From the NCBI RefSeq assembly GCF_001439635.1, contig NZ_LMBZ01000016.1, positions 62,001 to 126,000 on the forward strand: a DNA stretch of 64,000 nt, written 5' to 3'. The translations under genes and the position numbers were made by a program. Positions 1 to 10,266 of the stretch are shown here, in pieces (position 1 is the first letter of the stretch; each line of letters begins with the position of its first letter). The notes beneath the pieces were generated by a model that saw only the letters and a program-made list of their open reading frames with translations, was not told the DNA's origin and did not search any database. Source of the DNA: Solibacillus cecembensis. Lineage in GTDB: Bacteria; Bacillota; Bacilli; Bacillales_A; Planococcaceae.

Positions 1-314
1 CTGGTACAGTAGATACTTACGTAGTACCAGGTGGTTATGGTGTACGTGTTGATTCTGCTGTTTATGCGGGTTATACAATCCCACCTTTCTATGATTCAAT
101 GGTTGCAAAACTAATTGTTCATGCGGATACGCGTGCAGAAGCGATCGCTAAAATGAACCGCGCATTATCAGAATTTGAAGTAGCTGGACCAGGAATTCAC
201 ACTACAATTCCTTTCCACCAAGCTTTAATGAACAATGACGTGTTCAAATCAGCGAAATTCAACACGAAATTCCTTGAAGAGAACGATATTTTAGGTACAT
301 CTGTTAAGGCTTAA
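1..314 (+). CDS. accC: Biotin carboxylase subunit of acetyl-CoA carboxylase, C-terminal part
   Basis: Only the last ~103 codons are in the window; the gene enters from the left edge. AccC carboxylates the biotin carried by AccB, using ATP and bicarbonate, in the first step of fatty acid synthesis. The visible part is the end of the ATP-grasp/biotin carboxylase C-terminal domain, with the typical string [18 protein letters not shown] followed by the [22 protein letters not shown] segment in pieces. It stops at TAA 312-314 and is followed by a strong intrinsic terminator. In B. subtilis accB-accC lie directly upstream of yqhY, and the same order is seen here with two genes inserted. The call is secure; nothing can be said about the N-terminal two thirds. 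Confidence 0.93.
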   Translation, partial: GTVDTYVVPGGYGVRVDSAVYAGYTIPPFYDSMVAKLIVHADTRAEAIAKMNRALSEFEVAGPGIHTTIPFHQALMNNDVFKSAKFNTKFLEENDILGTSVKA

Positions 315-362
315 TTTGGTTTTGCGGGTGTAGGTGGAATAATTTAAAACATATAAAGTTTT

Positions 363-398
363 ACCTTCTGACAATTTATTTTGTTGGGAGGTTTTTTT
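363..398 (+). terminator. Intrinsic terminator after accC
   Basis: ACCTTCTGACAA (363-374) pairs over 12 bp, with a few G-U pairs, with TTGTTGGGAGGT (381-392). The loop is 6 nt and a run of T follows immediately. It closes the accBC transcript. Confidence 0.85.
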
Positions 399-658
399 GT
401 ACCAAATTATTATTAAGTAATACCCAATGCAAAAAAACAACTCTGACAATGCACTGCAAATTATAAAAATACATTAAATGTAGTTTGATTAAGGCAGTTC
501 TGTGCGCGAGGTAAAATTTTGCATGGGCTTTTTGAATATAGTATAAAAAGTGAAAATATGGTAAATTAACTTTAAGTGAACTCATCCAAATAGAAGGTAT
601 ATTATATAAATTTTGCCTTGAAACGAAGTAATAAGAATGATTGGGGCCGTGAAGTTTA

Positions 659-1594
659 ATGGATATGAATAACAATCACTATATTGAGCAGTGTATGATA
701 AATTATGAGGAAATATTAAATAAGGCAAAAGAAAGAGCGGATCAGGGCTTTGGAGTGTTAGAGGTAATGGTTAGATCTATATCGTATGGGCTGTTAAAAA
801 CTGACTACGATAGATGGTTAAATGAGTGCTTTTCTCATCAAGGTTGGCAAAAGTGGAATGATTTAATTTTCCAGCAAATGCGCGATAACTTACTTCCAGG
901 ATGTGCAGGAGGACGCGATCATAGTACAAATCTGTTACATATTTTAGAGGCGTTCGCATGTGGGGATAATGAAACGATAGAGCGTATTCTGCCACATGAA
1001 CTCGGTTTAACTAAAAATGGCTACCCGTTTTATGTTGTGATGAGCAATCTCCTAATGGCGATATGGTATAAAGATGAAAAGTTGCTACCAAAAGCGCTCA
1101 CTGCTGCCGAAAAATTTATCGGCACAAAAAAACCGCAATGGGAGCGTTCGGGGGTGGCATTTATTCTTGCATTACACACTGAAGATGTTGAGGGAATGGG
1201 AGAGAATTTACAAAAAATGTGTGCAGGATACATGCGGGCAGATTTCAGTAAGTCATTGAAACAGCTATGTGTACCTGCACATGGTCTGTATTGCTTAGCA
1301 AAAAAATTATTGTCCGCAGAAATCTTTCAACAGGTAAAAATGCCAGAACATAAGAACTTTTCTCAAGGATTTGCAAATTGGAGAAATGAAAATCCACACC
1401 CAGTATTAAATTTATACTTTGAATATCCGGAGCCACTCGAAACGCTTAATCAAATTTATAAAGCGCCAGTTGCTAAAAGTATTATTTCACAGCCACATCT
1501 TCATAGCGATAATCCTTATCATTCTTCGCAATTAAAGAAGAAATGGTATCTTGATGAGAGGGCAATGGTAAAAGCCTTTGCTGAAGATATGTAA
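659..1594 (+). CDS. Hypothetical helical protein, 311 aa
   Basis: I do not recognise this protein with confidence. It is predicted soluble, with no signal peptide or membrane segment, and appears almost entirely alpha-helical. Short hydrophobic helices are separated by charged turns, with His-rich spots such as GRDHSTNLLH and PHLHSDNPYHSS near the C-terminus. The layout recalls the all-helical immunity proteins of polymorphic toxin systems (Imm49 type), but no diagnostic motif is visible and no toxin lies next to it, so this is only a guess. The start ATG 659 has a weak ribosome site; ATG 665 is an alternative. It sits alone between the accC terminator and mscS, in a stretch that is absent from the B. 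subtilis order. Confidence 0.75.
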   Translation: MDMNNNHYIEQCMINYEEILNKAKERADQGFGVLEVMVRSISYGLLKTDYDRWLNECFSHQGWQKWNDLIFQQMRDNLLPGCAGGRDHSTNLLHILEAFACGDNETIERILPHELGLTKNGYPFYVVMSNLLMAIWYKDEKLLPKALTAAEKFIGTKKPQWERSGVAFILALHTEDVEGMGENLQKMCAGYMRADFSKSLKQLCVPAHGLYCLAKKLLSAEIFQQVKMPEHKNFSQGFANWRNENPHPVLNLYFEYPEPLETLNQIYKAPVAKSIISQPHLHSDNPYHSSQLKKKWYLDERAMVKAFAEDM

Positions 1595-1842
1595 ACTTTC
1601 TTTAAATCTAAAGTACATAGGATACTTTTTAGGAATAAGCCTTCGAGGTCACCCGATAGCTCTAATCGAAATAAAGCTAGCAAACCCATATTTTTTATTA
1701 GCCAAAATAAGCACGACCATGTTATGATGCAAGCGCAAATAACAAAGTGAGGCTTCATATGGGGTGTATTAGTCACACCTCTATGAATTGCTACATATGA
1801 ATTACAGCCCGTTACTGCGGGAATTAAGAGGGTGGAATTTTT

Positions 1843-2919
1843 TTGTGGGATTCAATTAAATGGTTAATACCATCAGTGAAGGCACCAACATGGACGGATG
1901 GATTAGCGGCAATTTTGATCGCTGTCGTCGGTTTGGTTATACTTTTTCTTGTCATCCGTCCAATTGTGATGAAGTCGGCGAAATTTCTGGAAAAAAAGCA
2001 GCATCCTGTATTAAGTGATATAACGAAATATACATTTCCAGCATTCCGCAATGCATTTATCTTTACGCTTATTTTAACAGCGTTATCCATGCTTTTGGAA
2101 GTTTGGTTATTTGATGTAGTTAAACTACAAAATTTCATTGAATCGGTTTATATTTACTTTATATTCAAGGCATTGTACGACATTTTAAGTTTCTATTTAA
2201 GAAATCCAGCTCGCTTTGAAACGGGTGAAAATCAAGATATTTTAACACCGTTTTTCCTACGTATTAGTAAAGTCATTATAATGGTCATAGCGATGTTTTC
2301 CATTGCATCAGTATGGAGCTTTAATTTAGAAGGTTTTTTAACTGCCATTGGATTGACAGGGGTTGCCCTCGCATTTGGGATTCGTGAAACGCTGGCGCAT
2401 ATTTTTGGTGGGATGAGTGTTGCGCTGGATAAGCCATTCCAAATTGGCGATTGGATCATGACCGGTGATGGGAAAATTGATGGGACAGTAGAGGATATTA
2501 ATTTACGGAGTACGATTATCCAAACGGGTGACAAAGGGCTTGTTTATATCCCAAATTCCTATTTAGTGAATCGTCCCATTTATAATTTAACAAAGCGTGA
2601 GCAGCGTAAAATCGAACATTATTTATTCGTATCAAGCGAAAATAATGAAGAAAACGTCGTGAAATTTATTAACGCCTTGCATGAACAAATTGCCATGCAT
2701 CCAAAAACATTGAAAAATATTATCCATGTCGCAATGGATGAACTACGCCCAAGCTCTTGCCGTATCATAGTTCGCTATTTTGTGAATACAAACGATACGT
2801 TAGAAATGCTTCAAGCAAAGCAGGACGTTTTATTTGCGGCGAAGCATCTTATGGCACAATATGAAATACAATTAATCGAAACGCAGCAAGAACAATTTGT
2901 ATGGAATGACACGATTTGA
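1843..2919 (+). CDS. MscS-family small-conductance mechanosensitive channel
   Basis: 358 aa. MscS-type channels open under membrane tension and release solutes during hypo-osmotic shock. There are N-terminal membrane segments at roughly residues 20-40, 65-90 and 95-115, then a pore helix region at about 145-200. This contains the family hallmark GLTGVALAFGIRETLAHIFG followed by GGMSVALDKPFQIGDWI. The cytoplasmic beta and alpha/beta domains follow (VEDINLRSTIIQT, then IPNSYLVNRPIYN). The start is TTG 1843, placed by the AAGAGGGTGG ribosome site at 1828-1837; ATG starts further in would cut the first helix. It stands as a single gene between an unrelated gene and yqhY. The family is certain; the osmolyte range and physiological partner are unknown. 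Confidence 0.92.
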   Translation: MWDSIKWLIPSVKAPTWTDGLAAILIAVVGLVILFLVIRPIVMKSAKFLEKKQHPVLSDITKYTFPAFRNAFIFTLILTALSMLLEVWLFDVVKLQNFIESVYIYFIFKALYDILSFYLRNPARFETGENQDILTPFFLRISKVIIMVIAMFSIASVWSFNLEGFLTAIGLTGVALAFGIRETLAHIFGGMSVALDKPFQIGDWIMTGDGKIDGTVEDINLRSTIIQTGDKGLVYIPNSYLVNRPIYNLTKREQRKIEHYLFVSSENNEENVVKFINALHEQIAMHPKTLKNIIHVAMDELRPSSCRIIVRYFVNTNDTLEMLQAKQDVLFAAKHLMAQYEIQLIETQQEQFVWNDTI

Positions 2920-3063
2920 AACGTTGCATGACAGCACAGCAATTATTTTAGGGAAACGTGATTACAAGCACACATCGCCGCGTTAATTGTAGTATAATAA
3001 GCTTAGCAATCGTCTATATATGCCTTAACTGGCGACTTTACATAAAGAGAGGATGTTTCACAT

Positions 3064-3468
3064 ATGGCTGAAAAACAACCATTATCATTCGTACAACCAA
3101 CACCAGTTGGAAAAGATGAAATAGGGAAAATTGAACTTGCACCGGAAGTGATTGAAGTCATCGCAGGTATTGCTGTGACGGAGGTTGAAGGTATTGCGTC
3201 AACACGTGGTAACTTTGCATCGGGTGTCGTTGAACGTTTTGGTAAAAAAGTACACTCAAAAGGAATTAAATCGGCCATGTCAGAAGACGGTCATATTGTA
3301 ATTGATGTATTTTGTACAGTGAAGTACGGCTTTGCTATTCCAAAAGTGGCAAAAGAAGTACAAACATCTATTCGCCAAGCCATTTTAAACATGACAGCAA
3401 TTGAAACAAGTGAAGTAAATATTCATGTGACAGGCATTCAATTTGAAACGGCAAAGGAAGCGGAATAA
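3064..3468 (+). CDS. yqhY: Asp23/Gls24-family protein YqhY
   Basis: 134 aa, with the complete Asp23 domain (GKIELAPEVIEVIAGIAVTE, then VDVFCTVKYGFAIPKVAKEVQ in pieces). In B. subtilis YqhY follows accC. Genetic work there links it to control of acetyl-CoA carboxylase activity, because its loss leads to suppressor mutations in acc genes. Here it still follows accC but is separated by a hypothetical gene and mscS, and it ends in its own terminator. The start ATG 3064 has AGAGAGGATG upstream, and a TATAAT-like -10 lies at 2993-2998, so it is probably transcribed on its own. The position between accC and nusB supports the symbol. Confidence 0.9.
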   Translation: MAEKQPLSFVQPTPVGKDEIGKIELAPEVIEVIAGIAVTEVEGIASTRGNFASGVVERFGKKVHSKGIKSAMSEDGHIVIDVFCTVKYGFAIPKVAKEVQTSIRQAILNMTAIETSEVNIHVTGIQFETAKEAE

Positions 3469-3507
3469 ACTTTTCCGTTTAAATTGATTAAAATAATACC
3501 ATCATGT

Positions 3508-3542
3508 AAACCTAGCAGAGAATTCTTTTGCTAGGTTTTTTT
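3508..3542 (+). terminator. Intrinsic terminator after yqhY
   Basis: AAACCTAGCA (3508-3517) and TGCTAGGTTT (3529-3538) form a perfect 10-bp stem with an 11-nt loop, followed by a T run. Confidence 0.9.
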
Positions 3543-3621
3543 GTTCAGCATCAGAATTTGAGCTTGCAATATGATCCTATTATGAAAACAATGGTTAATT
3601 TTTGTGAGCTGGGGAAATTGA

Positions 3622-3747
3622 CTATTGAATTAGTGGATTTGTCTATTAATTGTATCGAATTTGCTAATAACCGATGTATTTTTTCTATTAATGCTAAGAA
3701 AATGGCGATTATCAAAGGGGAATTGTCTATTAACAAAATTCCAAAGG
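3622..3747 (+). repeat. Six degenerate 21-bp direct repeats in the glpD leader
   Basis: The hexamer CTATTA or a one- or two-base variant recurs at 3622, 3643, 3664 (CTAATA), 3685, 3706 (CGATTA) and 3727, spaced exactly 21 bp apart. Several units end in ATTGT or ATTTG before the next hexamer. Read in the glpD frame, the units give 7-residue repeats with LSIN or FSIN at the same phase, but no ribosome site or start supports translation. The period equals two helical turns, so a row of same-face protein-binding sites is one reading; an RNA-level device is another. GlpP-type antitermination is known for B. subtilis glpD, but no T-run terminator is seen here. Confidence 0.5.
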
Positions 3748-3782
3748 GGAAAACGGAATTCAAAATAATGGAGGGGTGCATC

Positions 3783-5426
3783 ATGAAGAAATTTTCGTTC
3801 TTACAACGTCCACTAATAATGAGTGACTTACAGAAAGTAACACTCGATGTTTTGATCATTGGTGGTGGCATAACCGGTGCGGGCATTGCACTAGATGCCG
3901 TCACACGGGGGATGCGTGTTGGTTTAGTAGATATGCAGGATTTTGCAGCTGGGACTTCTAGTCGCTCCACGAAATTAGTTCACGGGGGATTGCGCTATTT
4001 AAAGCAAATGCAAATAAGAGAAGTCGCTGAACTTGGTCGTGAACGGGCTATCGTTTATGAAAATGGTCCGCATGTAACGACGCCGATTTGGATGTTATTG
4101 CCGTTTTATAAGGGCGGCACATTTGGTCCACTTGCCACAGCATTTGGGCTCAAAGTGTATGATGTTTTGGCAGGTGTCAAAAAGAGCGAGCGCCGATTTA
4201 TGCTGTCAAAGGAAGATGCACTCCAGCAGGAACCGTTATTAAATAAAGAGGGGTTACTAGGCGCGGGCATGTATGTCGAATATCGAACAGATGATGCACG
4301 GCTGACAATCGAAGTGCTAAAAGCAGCGGTAGAACGAGGGGCATATGCGGTCAATTATATGAAAGTAATCAAAATAGATGCCGGGAATTCAGCTTTTACA
4401 AAGGTGACGGTGGAAGATCAATTAACACAAGAACAATATGTTATCAAGGCGAAAAAAGTGATTAACGCGGCGGGACCTTGGGTAGATGAAGTCCGAAAAT
4501 TAGATGCAGGGATTACTGAAAAGCATTTAATTTTGTCAAAAGGAGCGCACGTCGTGTTTGATCAGCAGGATTTCCCGTTGCAACAAGCGATTTATTTTGA
4601 TACGCAAAATGATGGGCGCATGATTTTTGCCATTCCACGGGATGGAAAAACGTATGTAGGTACGACCGATACATTTTATGAAGGTGTAATAGAGGAACCG
4701 ACCATTACAGCGGAAGATAAAAAATATTTACTGCAAGCGGTACATTTTATGTTTCCGCATTTACAATTAACTGAACAGCAAATTGAATCGTGCTGGGCGG
4801 GTGTACGTCCATTAATTCACGAAAATGGGAAAAACCCATCGGAAATTTCAAGAAAAGATGAGATTTGGCAGTCGGAGCAAGGGCTTATTACGATTGCAGG
4901 TGGAAAATTAACAGGCTATCGAAAAATGGCTGAAAAAATTGTGAATTTAGTGAGCAAGCAGCTTTCAAACGAATATCATCAAACATATTCAAAGTGCATT
5001 ACAAAAAAATTGCCCGTAGCAGGTGGCGATTTAAGCGGCTCGGCATTTTTTGAACAATTTGTGGAACGGCAAACCATAAGCGGTGTTCAAATCGGTTTAA
5101 CGGAGGAACAAAGTGAAAGAATTGTACGTAGGTACGGGACGAATAGCGCGCAAGTTTTTCATTTCGCCGAGCAAAATGATACGTCATTGGATGCTGACCT
5201 ATATGGTGAACTGCGCTATGCGATGCATTACGAAGCTGTTGCCAAGCCTGTTGATTTCTTTATTCGTCGTACAGGTACACTGCTTTTTAATATTTTTCAA
5301 GTAAATGAAGTAAAAAAAGTCGTCATAGATGAAATGGCTAAAACTTTACACTGGACAATGGCACAAAAATCCGAATATCATAAAGAATTACAGCAAGCCA
5401 TTGATGCAGTGGTAAGCAATCATTGA
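3783..5426 (+). CDS. glpD: Aerobic glycerol-3-phosphate dehydrogenase
   Basis: 547 aa, close to the B. subtilis GlpD length. The membrane-associated flavoprotein oxidises sn-glycerol 3-phosphate to dihydroxyacetone phosphate and feeds electrons to the quinone pool. The FAD-binding GGGITGAG lies at residues 27-34, followed by GTSSRSTKLVHGGLRYL typical of GlpD. The substrate/FAD segments GTTDT and GGKLTGYRKMAEKI follow, and then the C-terminal DAO_C domain. The start ATG 3783 is chosen because GGAGGGG sits just upstream; the frame stays open to 3528, but that extension is leader, not protein. The stop TGA overlaps the spacer to glpK by 27 nt only, so glpD-glpK form one unit. No glpF or glpP is present in the window. 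Confidence 0.95.
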   Translation: MKKFSFLQRPLIMSDLQKVTLDVLIIGGGITGAGIALDAVTRGMRVGLVDMQDFAAGTSSRSTKLVHGGLRYLKQMQIREVAELGRERAIVYENGPHVTTPIWMLLPFYKGGTFGPLATAFGLKVYDVLAGVKKSERRFMLSKEDALQQEPLLNKEGLLGAGMYVEYRTDDARLTIEVLKAAVERGAYAVNYMKVIKIDAGNSAFTKVTVEDQLTQEQYVIKAKKVINAAGPWVDEVRKLDAGITEKHLILSKGAHVVFDQQDFPLQQAIYFDTQNDGRMIFAIPRDGKTYVGTTDTFYEGVIEEPTITAEDKKYLLQAVHFMFPHLQLTEQQIESCWAGVRPLIHENGKNPSEISRKDEIWQSEQGLITIAGGKLTGYRKMAEKIVNLVSKQLSNEYHQTYSKCITKKLPVAGGDLSGSAFFEQFVERQTISGVQIGLTEEQSERIVRRYGTNSAQVFHFAEQNDTSLDADLYGELRYAMHYEAVAKPVDFFIRRTGTLLFNIFQVNEVKKVVIDEMAKTLHWTMAQKSEYHKELQQAIDAVVSNH

Positions 5427-6944
<1,518 letters not shown>

Positions 6945-7055
6945 GTAGATCATCACGACAAATTTGATTTTTAAAAAAATAATCGAAACGGTGATATGAT
7001 AATAAAAATGTGCTATCATAGGACTTAATGCTACTTATGAAGGAGACCTTTAATA

Positions 7056-7442
7056 ATGAAACGAACAGAAGCGCGCCAAAAAGCGTTACAAGTATTGTTT
7101 CAGTTGGACAGCACAGAACTTACATTTGAAGAGGCAATTGGACATGTACTTGAAGAAGAACAAAGATCGAATGCCTTTTTAGAACAATTAGTACGTGGAA
7201 CAACTGAAAATAAGACAGACATTGATGCTGCGCTAGAAAAAAACCTAGAAAATTGGACGTTAAGCCGTCTACCAAAAATTGAAAGAACCGTGCTACGTTT
7301 AGCCGTATACGAATTATTGTTTGCGACTGAAACACCAAGTAAAGTTGTGATGAACGAGGCGATTGAGCTTAGTAAAACATTTGGTGATGAAAAATCGAGC
7401 AAGTTTGTTAACGGTGTACTTTCGAAATTCTCAGCCGAATAA
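7056..7442 (+). CDS. nusB: Transcription antitermination factor NusB
   Basis: 128 aa, the full family length. NusB binds boxA RNA with S10 (NusE) and supports processive transcription of rRNA operons. The N-terminal MKRTEARQKALQVLFQLD and the C-terminal VVMNEAIELSKTFGDEKSSKFVNGVL segment (in parts) are diagnostic. The start ATG 7056 has a clear AAGGAGACC ribosome site. It keeps its usual place upstream of folD, although the 230-bp gap to folD is longer than usual and carries a relic of the dispersed repeat. Confidence 0.95.
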   Translation: MKRTEARQKALQVLFQLDSTELTFEEAIGHVLEEEQRSNAFLEQLVRGTTENKTDIDAALEKNLENWTLSRLPKIERTVLRLAVYELLFATETPSKVVMNEAIELSKTFGDEKSSKFVNGVLSKFSAE

Positions 7443-7571
7443 AGTAAAGCTTTATTTAGGGGGACATGTCCGCACTTCATTTTGCGGGATGTAGCCATTT
7501 TGATAAAGAAGTTAAAGATGAATTTTTAGTTGAATTTTAGTTAGAAAAGCTAGTTTATTTTTGTTCAGCAT

Positions 7572-7597
7572 CTGCCCTGGTGGATGTTACAGATTTT
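7572..7597 (+). repeat. Degenerate relic of the dispersed hairpin repeat
   Basis: The stretch around GGTGGATGTTACAGATTTT resembles the repeat core GGCGGATGTCACAGATTTTT seen at 37500, 39628 and 48029. The rest of the element, including the terminal hairpins, is lost. TTGTTCAGCATC just before it (7561) also occurs at 3541, after the yqhY terminator. Confidence 0.45.
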
Positions 7598-7669
7598 GCC
7601 GTGGCGAAAAGAATTGAAGATAAACTAGATCTTACATAAACTTTAGGTATCACTGGAAGGAGTCACAAC

Positions 7670-8533
7670 ATGTCAAGTGCAATAATTAATGGGAAAGAAA
7701 TCGGTCAAGAAATTCGCGGTGAAGTAGCTATACGCGTAGAAGCGCTAAAAAAACAAGGATTAACACCTGGTTTAGCGGTTATTTTAGTAGGGGAAAATCC
7801 TGCTTCAAAAACGTATGTGGCCAACAAACAAAAATCGTGCGAACAAATCGGTATGTATTCGGAATTAATCAAACTTCCGGCAGAAACAACTGAAGAGAAT
7901 TTACTAGATCAAATTCGTACATTAAATGAACGTGAAGATATTCATGGGATTCTTGTACAACTTCCATTACCAAAACATATTAATGAAGATGAAGTGATCG
8001 CAACGATTTCACCTGAAAAAGATGTGGATGGTTTTTCACCAGTAAGTGTCGGTAAAATGATGTTAGGTCAAGATACATATTTACCATGTACTCCTTATGG
8101 CGTGATGAAATTACTTGAGTACTCAGGCATTGAAGTGGCTGGGAGACATGCAGTCATCGTTGGTCGTAGCCATATTGTCGGTAAACCAATGGGACAACTT
8201 TTACTACAAAAAGATGCAACGGTAACATACACACACTCAAAAACACCAGACTTACCTTCATTCACAAAACAAGCGGATATTATTATCGCAGCTGTTGGAC
8301 GTGCGAACTTTATAACGAAGGAGCATGTGAAAGAAGGCGCAGTTGTTATTGATGTTGGGATTAACCGTGATGAAAATAATAAATTATGCGGTGACGTCAA
8401 CTTTGCAGATGTAGACGGTATTGCCTCTCACATTACACCAGTACCAGGTGGAGTAGGTCCGATGACGATTACAATGCTTCTTTCAAATACCGTACAATCA
8501 GCTGAAAATGTACTTGCACGACAAACAACGTAA
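7670..8533 (+). CDS. folD: Bifunctional methylenetetrahydrofolate dehydrogenase/cyclohydrolase
   Basis: 287 aa. FolD interconverts 5,10-methylene-THF, methenyl-THF and 10-formyl-THF in the cytoplasm, supplying one-carbon units for purines and formyl-Met. The catalytic Tyr and Lys lie in YVANKQKSCEQIG at residues ~50-62. Also visible are ILVQLPLPKH, the NADP-binding VGRSHIVGKPMGQLLL at ~164-180 and the C-terminal signature PVPGGVGPMTITMLL. The ribosome site GGAAGGAG precedes ATG 7670. It ends in its own terminator before xseA. Confidence 0.96.
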   Translation: MSSAIINGKEIGQEIRGEVAIRVEALKKQGLTPGLAVILVGENPASKTYVANKQKSCEQIGMYSELIKLPAETTEENLLDQIRTLNEREDIHGILVQLPLPKHINEDEVIATISPEKDVDGFSPVSVGKMMLGQDTYLPCTPYGVMKLLEYSGIEVAGRHAVIVGRSHIVGKPMGQLLLQKDATVTYTHSKTPDLPSFTKQADIIIAAVGRANFITKEHVKEGAVVIDVGINRDENNKLCGDVNFADVDGIASHITPVPGGVGPMTITMLLSNTVQSAENVLARQTT

Positions 8534-8558
8534 AAAAAGATAATATATAGTAATACAG

Positions 8559-8594
8559 AAGCTGTTTTTCTGAGGAGAAACAGCTTTTCTTTTT
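8559..8594 (+). terminator. Intrinsic terminator after folD
   Basis: AAGCTGTTT (8559-8567) pairs with AAACAGCTT (8578-8586), followed by TTTCTTTTT. Confidence 0.88.
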
Positions 8595-8680
8595 GGGGAA
8601 ATTACGAACCAAGCATTAACATCAATAATACATAGTAATAAAAATCCAAAAAGAATCCACCAAAAAGGAGCACAACGTAT

Positions 8681-10039
8681 ATGACATCGTCTTCTTATTT
8701 AACCGTGAAAGCATTAACCAAATATATTAAGCGCAAATTTGATGCCGATCCACATTTACGGGATGTTTATGTTATGGGGGAGCTTTCGAACGTGAAAATT
8801 CATAGTTCGGGACATATTTATTTTACATTAAAAGATGATGGATCACGCATTAACGCGACAATGTTCCGCTCGCAAGCATCGAAACTTTCCTTTAAGCCTG
8901 AAGAAGGCATGAAAGTATTCATACGAGGGGACGTTAATGTATACGAATCGAGCGGGGTCTACCAATTGTATGCCCAAACGATGGAACCAGATGGCATTGG
9001 TGGCCTATTTGTTGCTTTTAATCAATTAAAAGAACAGCTACAAAAAGAAGGACTATTCAACGCCAATTTTAAACAACCGATTCCGCAGTTTCCAAAAACA
9101 ATCGGAATACTAACTGCAACTACAGGGGCGGCCATTCGCGATATTTGTACGACCATTAATCGCCGTTTCCCTCAAGTGGAAATACTCATTTACCCGACGC
9201 TCGTACAAGGGGCAGGCGCGGCGCCGAATATTACCGAAAATATTTATTTGGCCAATCGTCAAGCACTTTGTGACGTCCTCATTGTCGGGCGTGGTGGTGG
9301 CTCGATTGAAGATTTATGGGCATTCAATGAAGAGGTTGTAGCACGTGCGATTTTTGAAAGCCGCATTCCCATCATTAGTGCAGTCGGACATGAAACCGAT
9401 ACGACGATTGCCGATTTTGTCGCGGATTTACGCGCACCAACACCAACAGCAGCAGCAGAGTTAGCGGTGCCGAATCAGCAAGAGCTTTACCAAAATTTAT
9501 TGACGAAAAAATCGATGCTCCATCAAATGATGACATCACGCTTAACGTTCGAACGCAATCGTTTAACGAAATTACAAAATTCGTATCCACTCGCAACCCC
9601 GGAGCGATTATATCGTCCTTTTACAGAACAACTTGCACAAATGGATAGCAAATTAGAAAATGCGCTAAACTTATATGTATTCAAACAAAAAACAGCATTG
9701 CAACAAATGAGTAGCCAATTAAAACAATTTTCACCACAGCATCAATTAACCGTGTCAAAGCAGCAATTAGCGCATCGGACGGATCAGCTCAATCGTGCTA
9801 TGCAGCAAAAATTGGCGCAAAGTAAAGTCGAATTTGCGAACCATATACGCATGTTGGAAGCATTAAATCCATTAGCCATTATGAATAATGGATTTAGTAT
9901 AGCGTATAAGGATGAAATCGTAGTAAAATCAACTGTGGACTTAGCAAAAAATGATGTCGTAACCATTACTTTCCAAGATGGCTATGCACAAGCTAAAATA
10001 TTGGAAACGCATGTACAAAAAGAGGAGGGAAAACGATGA
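8681..10039 (+). CDS. xseA: Exodeoxyribonuclease VII large subunit
   Basis: 452 aa. It is the catalytic subunit of exonuclease VII, which degrades single-stranded DNA from both ends in repair. An N-terminal OB-fold (residues ~5-100, with VYVMGELSNVKIHSSGHIYF) is followed by the catalytic domain with the invariant VGRGGGSIEDLWAFNEE and SAVGHETD. A long coiled-coil region covers ~280-400. AAAAAGGAG precedes ATG 8681. The stop overlaps the start of xseB by 4 nt (ATGA), so the two subunits are translationally coupled. Confidence 0.95.
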   Translation: MTSSSYLTVKALTKYIKRKFDADPHLRDVYVMGELSNVKIHSSGHIYFTLKDDGSRINATMFRSQASKLSFKPEEGMKVFIRGDVNVYESSGVYQLYAQTMEPDGIGGLFVAFNQLKEQLQKEGLFNANFKQPIPQFPKTIGILTATTGAAIRDICTTINRRFPQVEILIYPTLVQGAGAAPNITENIYLANRQALCDVLIVGRGGGSIEDLWAFNEEVVARAIFESRIPIISAVGHETDTTIADFVADLRAPTPTAAAELAVPNQQELYQNLLTKKSMLHQMMTSRLTFERNRLTKLQNSYPLATPERLYRPFTEQLAQMDSKLENALNLYVFKQKTALQQMSSQLKQFSPQHQLTVSKQQLAHRTDQLNRAMQQKLAQSKVEFANHIRMLEALNPLAIMNNGFSIAYKDEIVVKSTVDLAKNDVVTITFQDGYAQAKILETHVQKEEGKR

Positions 10040-10263
10040 CAAAGCCAAATTTCGCAACGGCGATGGCCGAGCTAGAAGAGGTTGTTCGCAAGTTAGAGCA
10101 AGGTGATGTACCGTTAGAGGAAGCAATTGATCTTTATAAAAATGGGATGGAGCTATCAAAACTTTGTCATGATACACTTCAAAGTGCAGAGCAGCAATTA
10201 ATTTCAATCGTTGGCGAAAATGGTGAAAAACAACCTTTCGACCAAGGAAATGGAGAAGATTAA
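10036..10263 (+). CDS. xseB: Exodeoxyribonuclease VII small subunit
   Basis: 75 aa, the normal family length. Several copies bind the XseA coiled coil. The family core FATAMAELEEVVRKLEQGD and the following PLEEAIDLYKNGMEL are present. The start ATG 10036 lies inside the end of xseA, with GAGGAGGGAAA as ribosome site. ispA follows after 3 nt. Confidence 0.95.
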   Translation: MTKPNFATAMAELEEVVRKLEQGDVPLEEAIDLYKNGMELSKLCHDTLQSAEQQLISIVGENGEKQPFDQGNGED

Positions 10264-10266
10264 TTT

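Noticed and set aside
376..675. 99-codon minus-strand frame upstream of the 311-aa gene
   Set aside because: It overlaps the accC terminator and the start region of the next gene, has no ribosome site and a composition typical of AT-rich non-coding DNA.
3528..3782. N-terminal extension of GlpD by 85 codons
   Set aside because: The frame is open, but the first codon lies in the terminator T run of yqhY; GGAGGGG before ATG 3783 and the known GlpD length set the start there.
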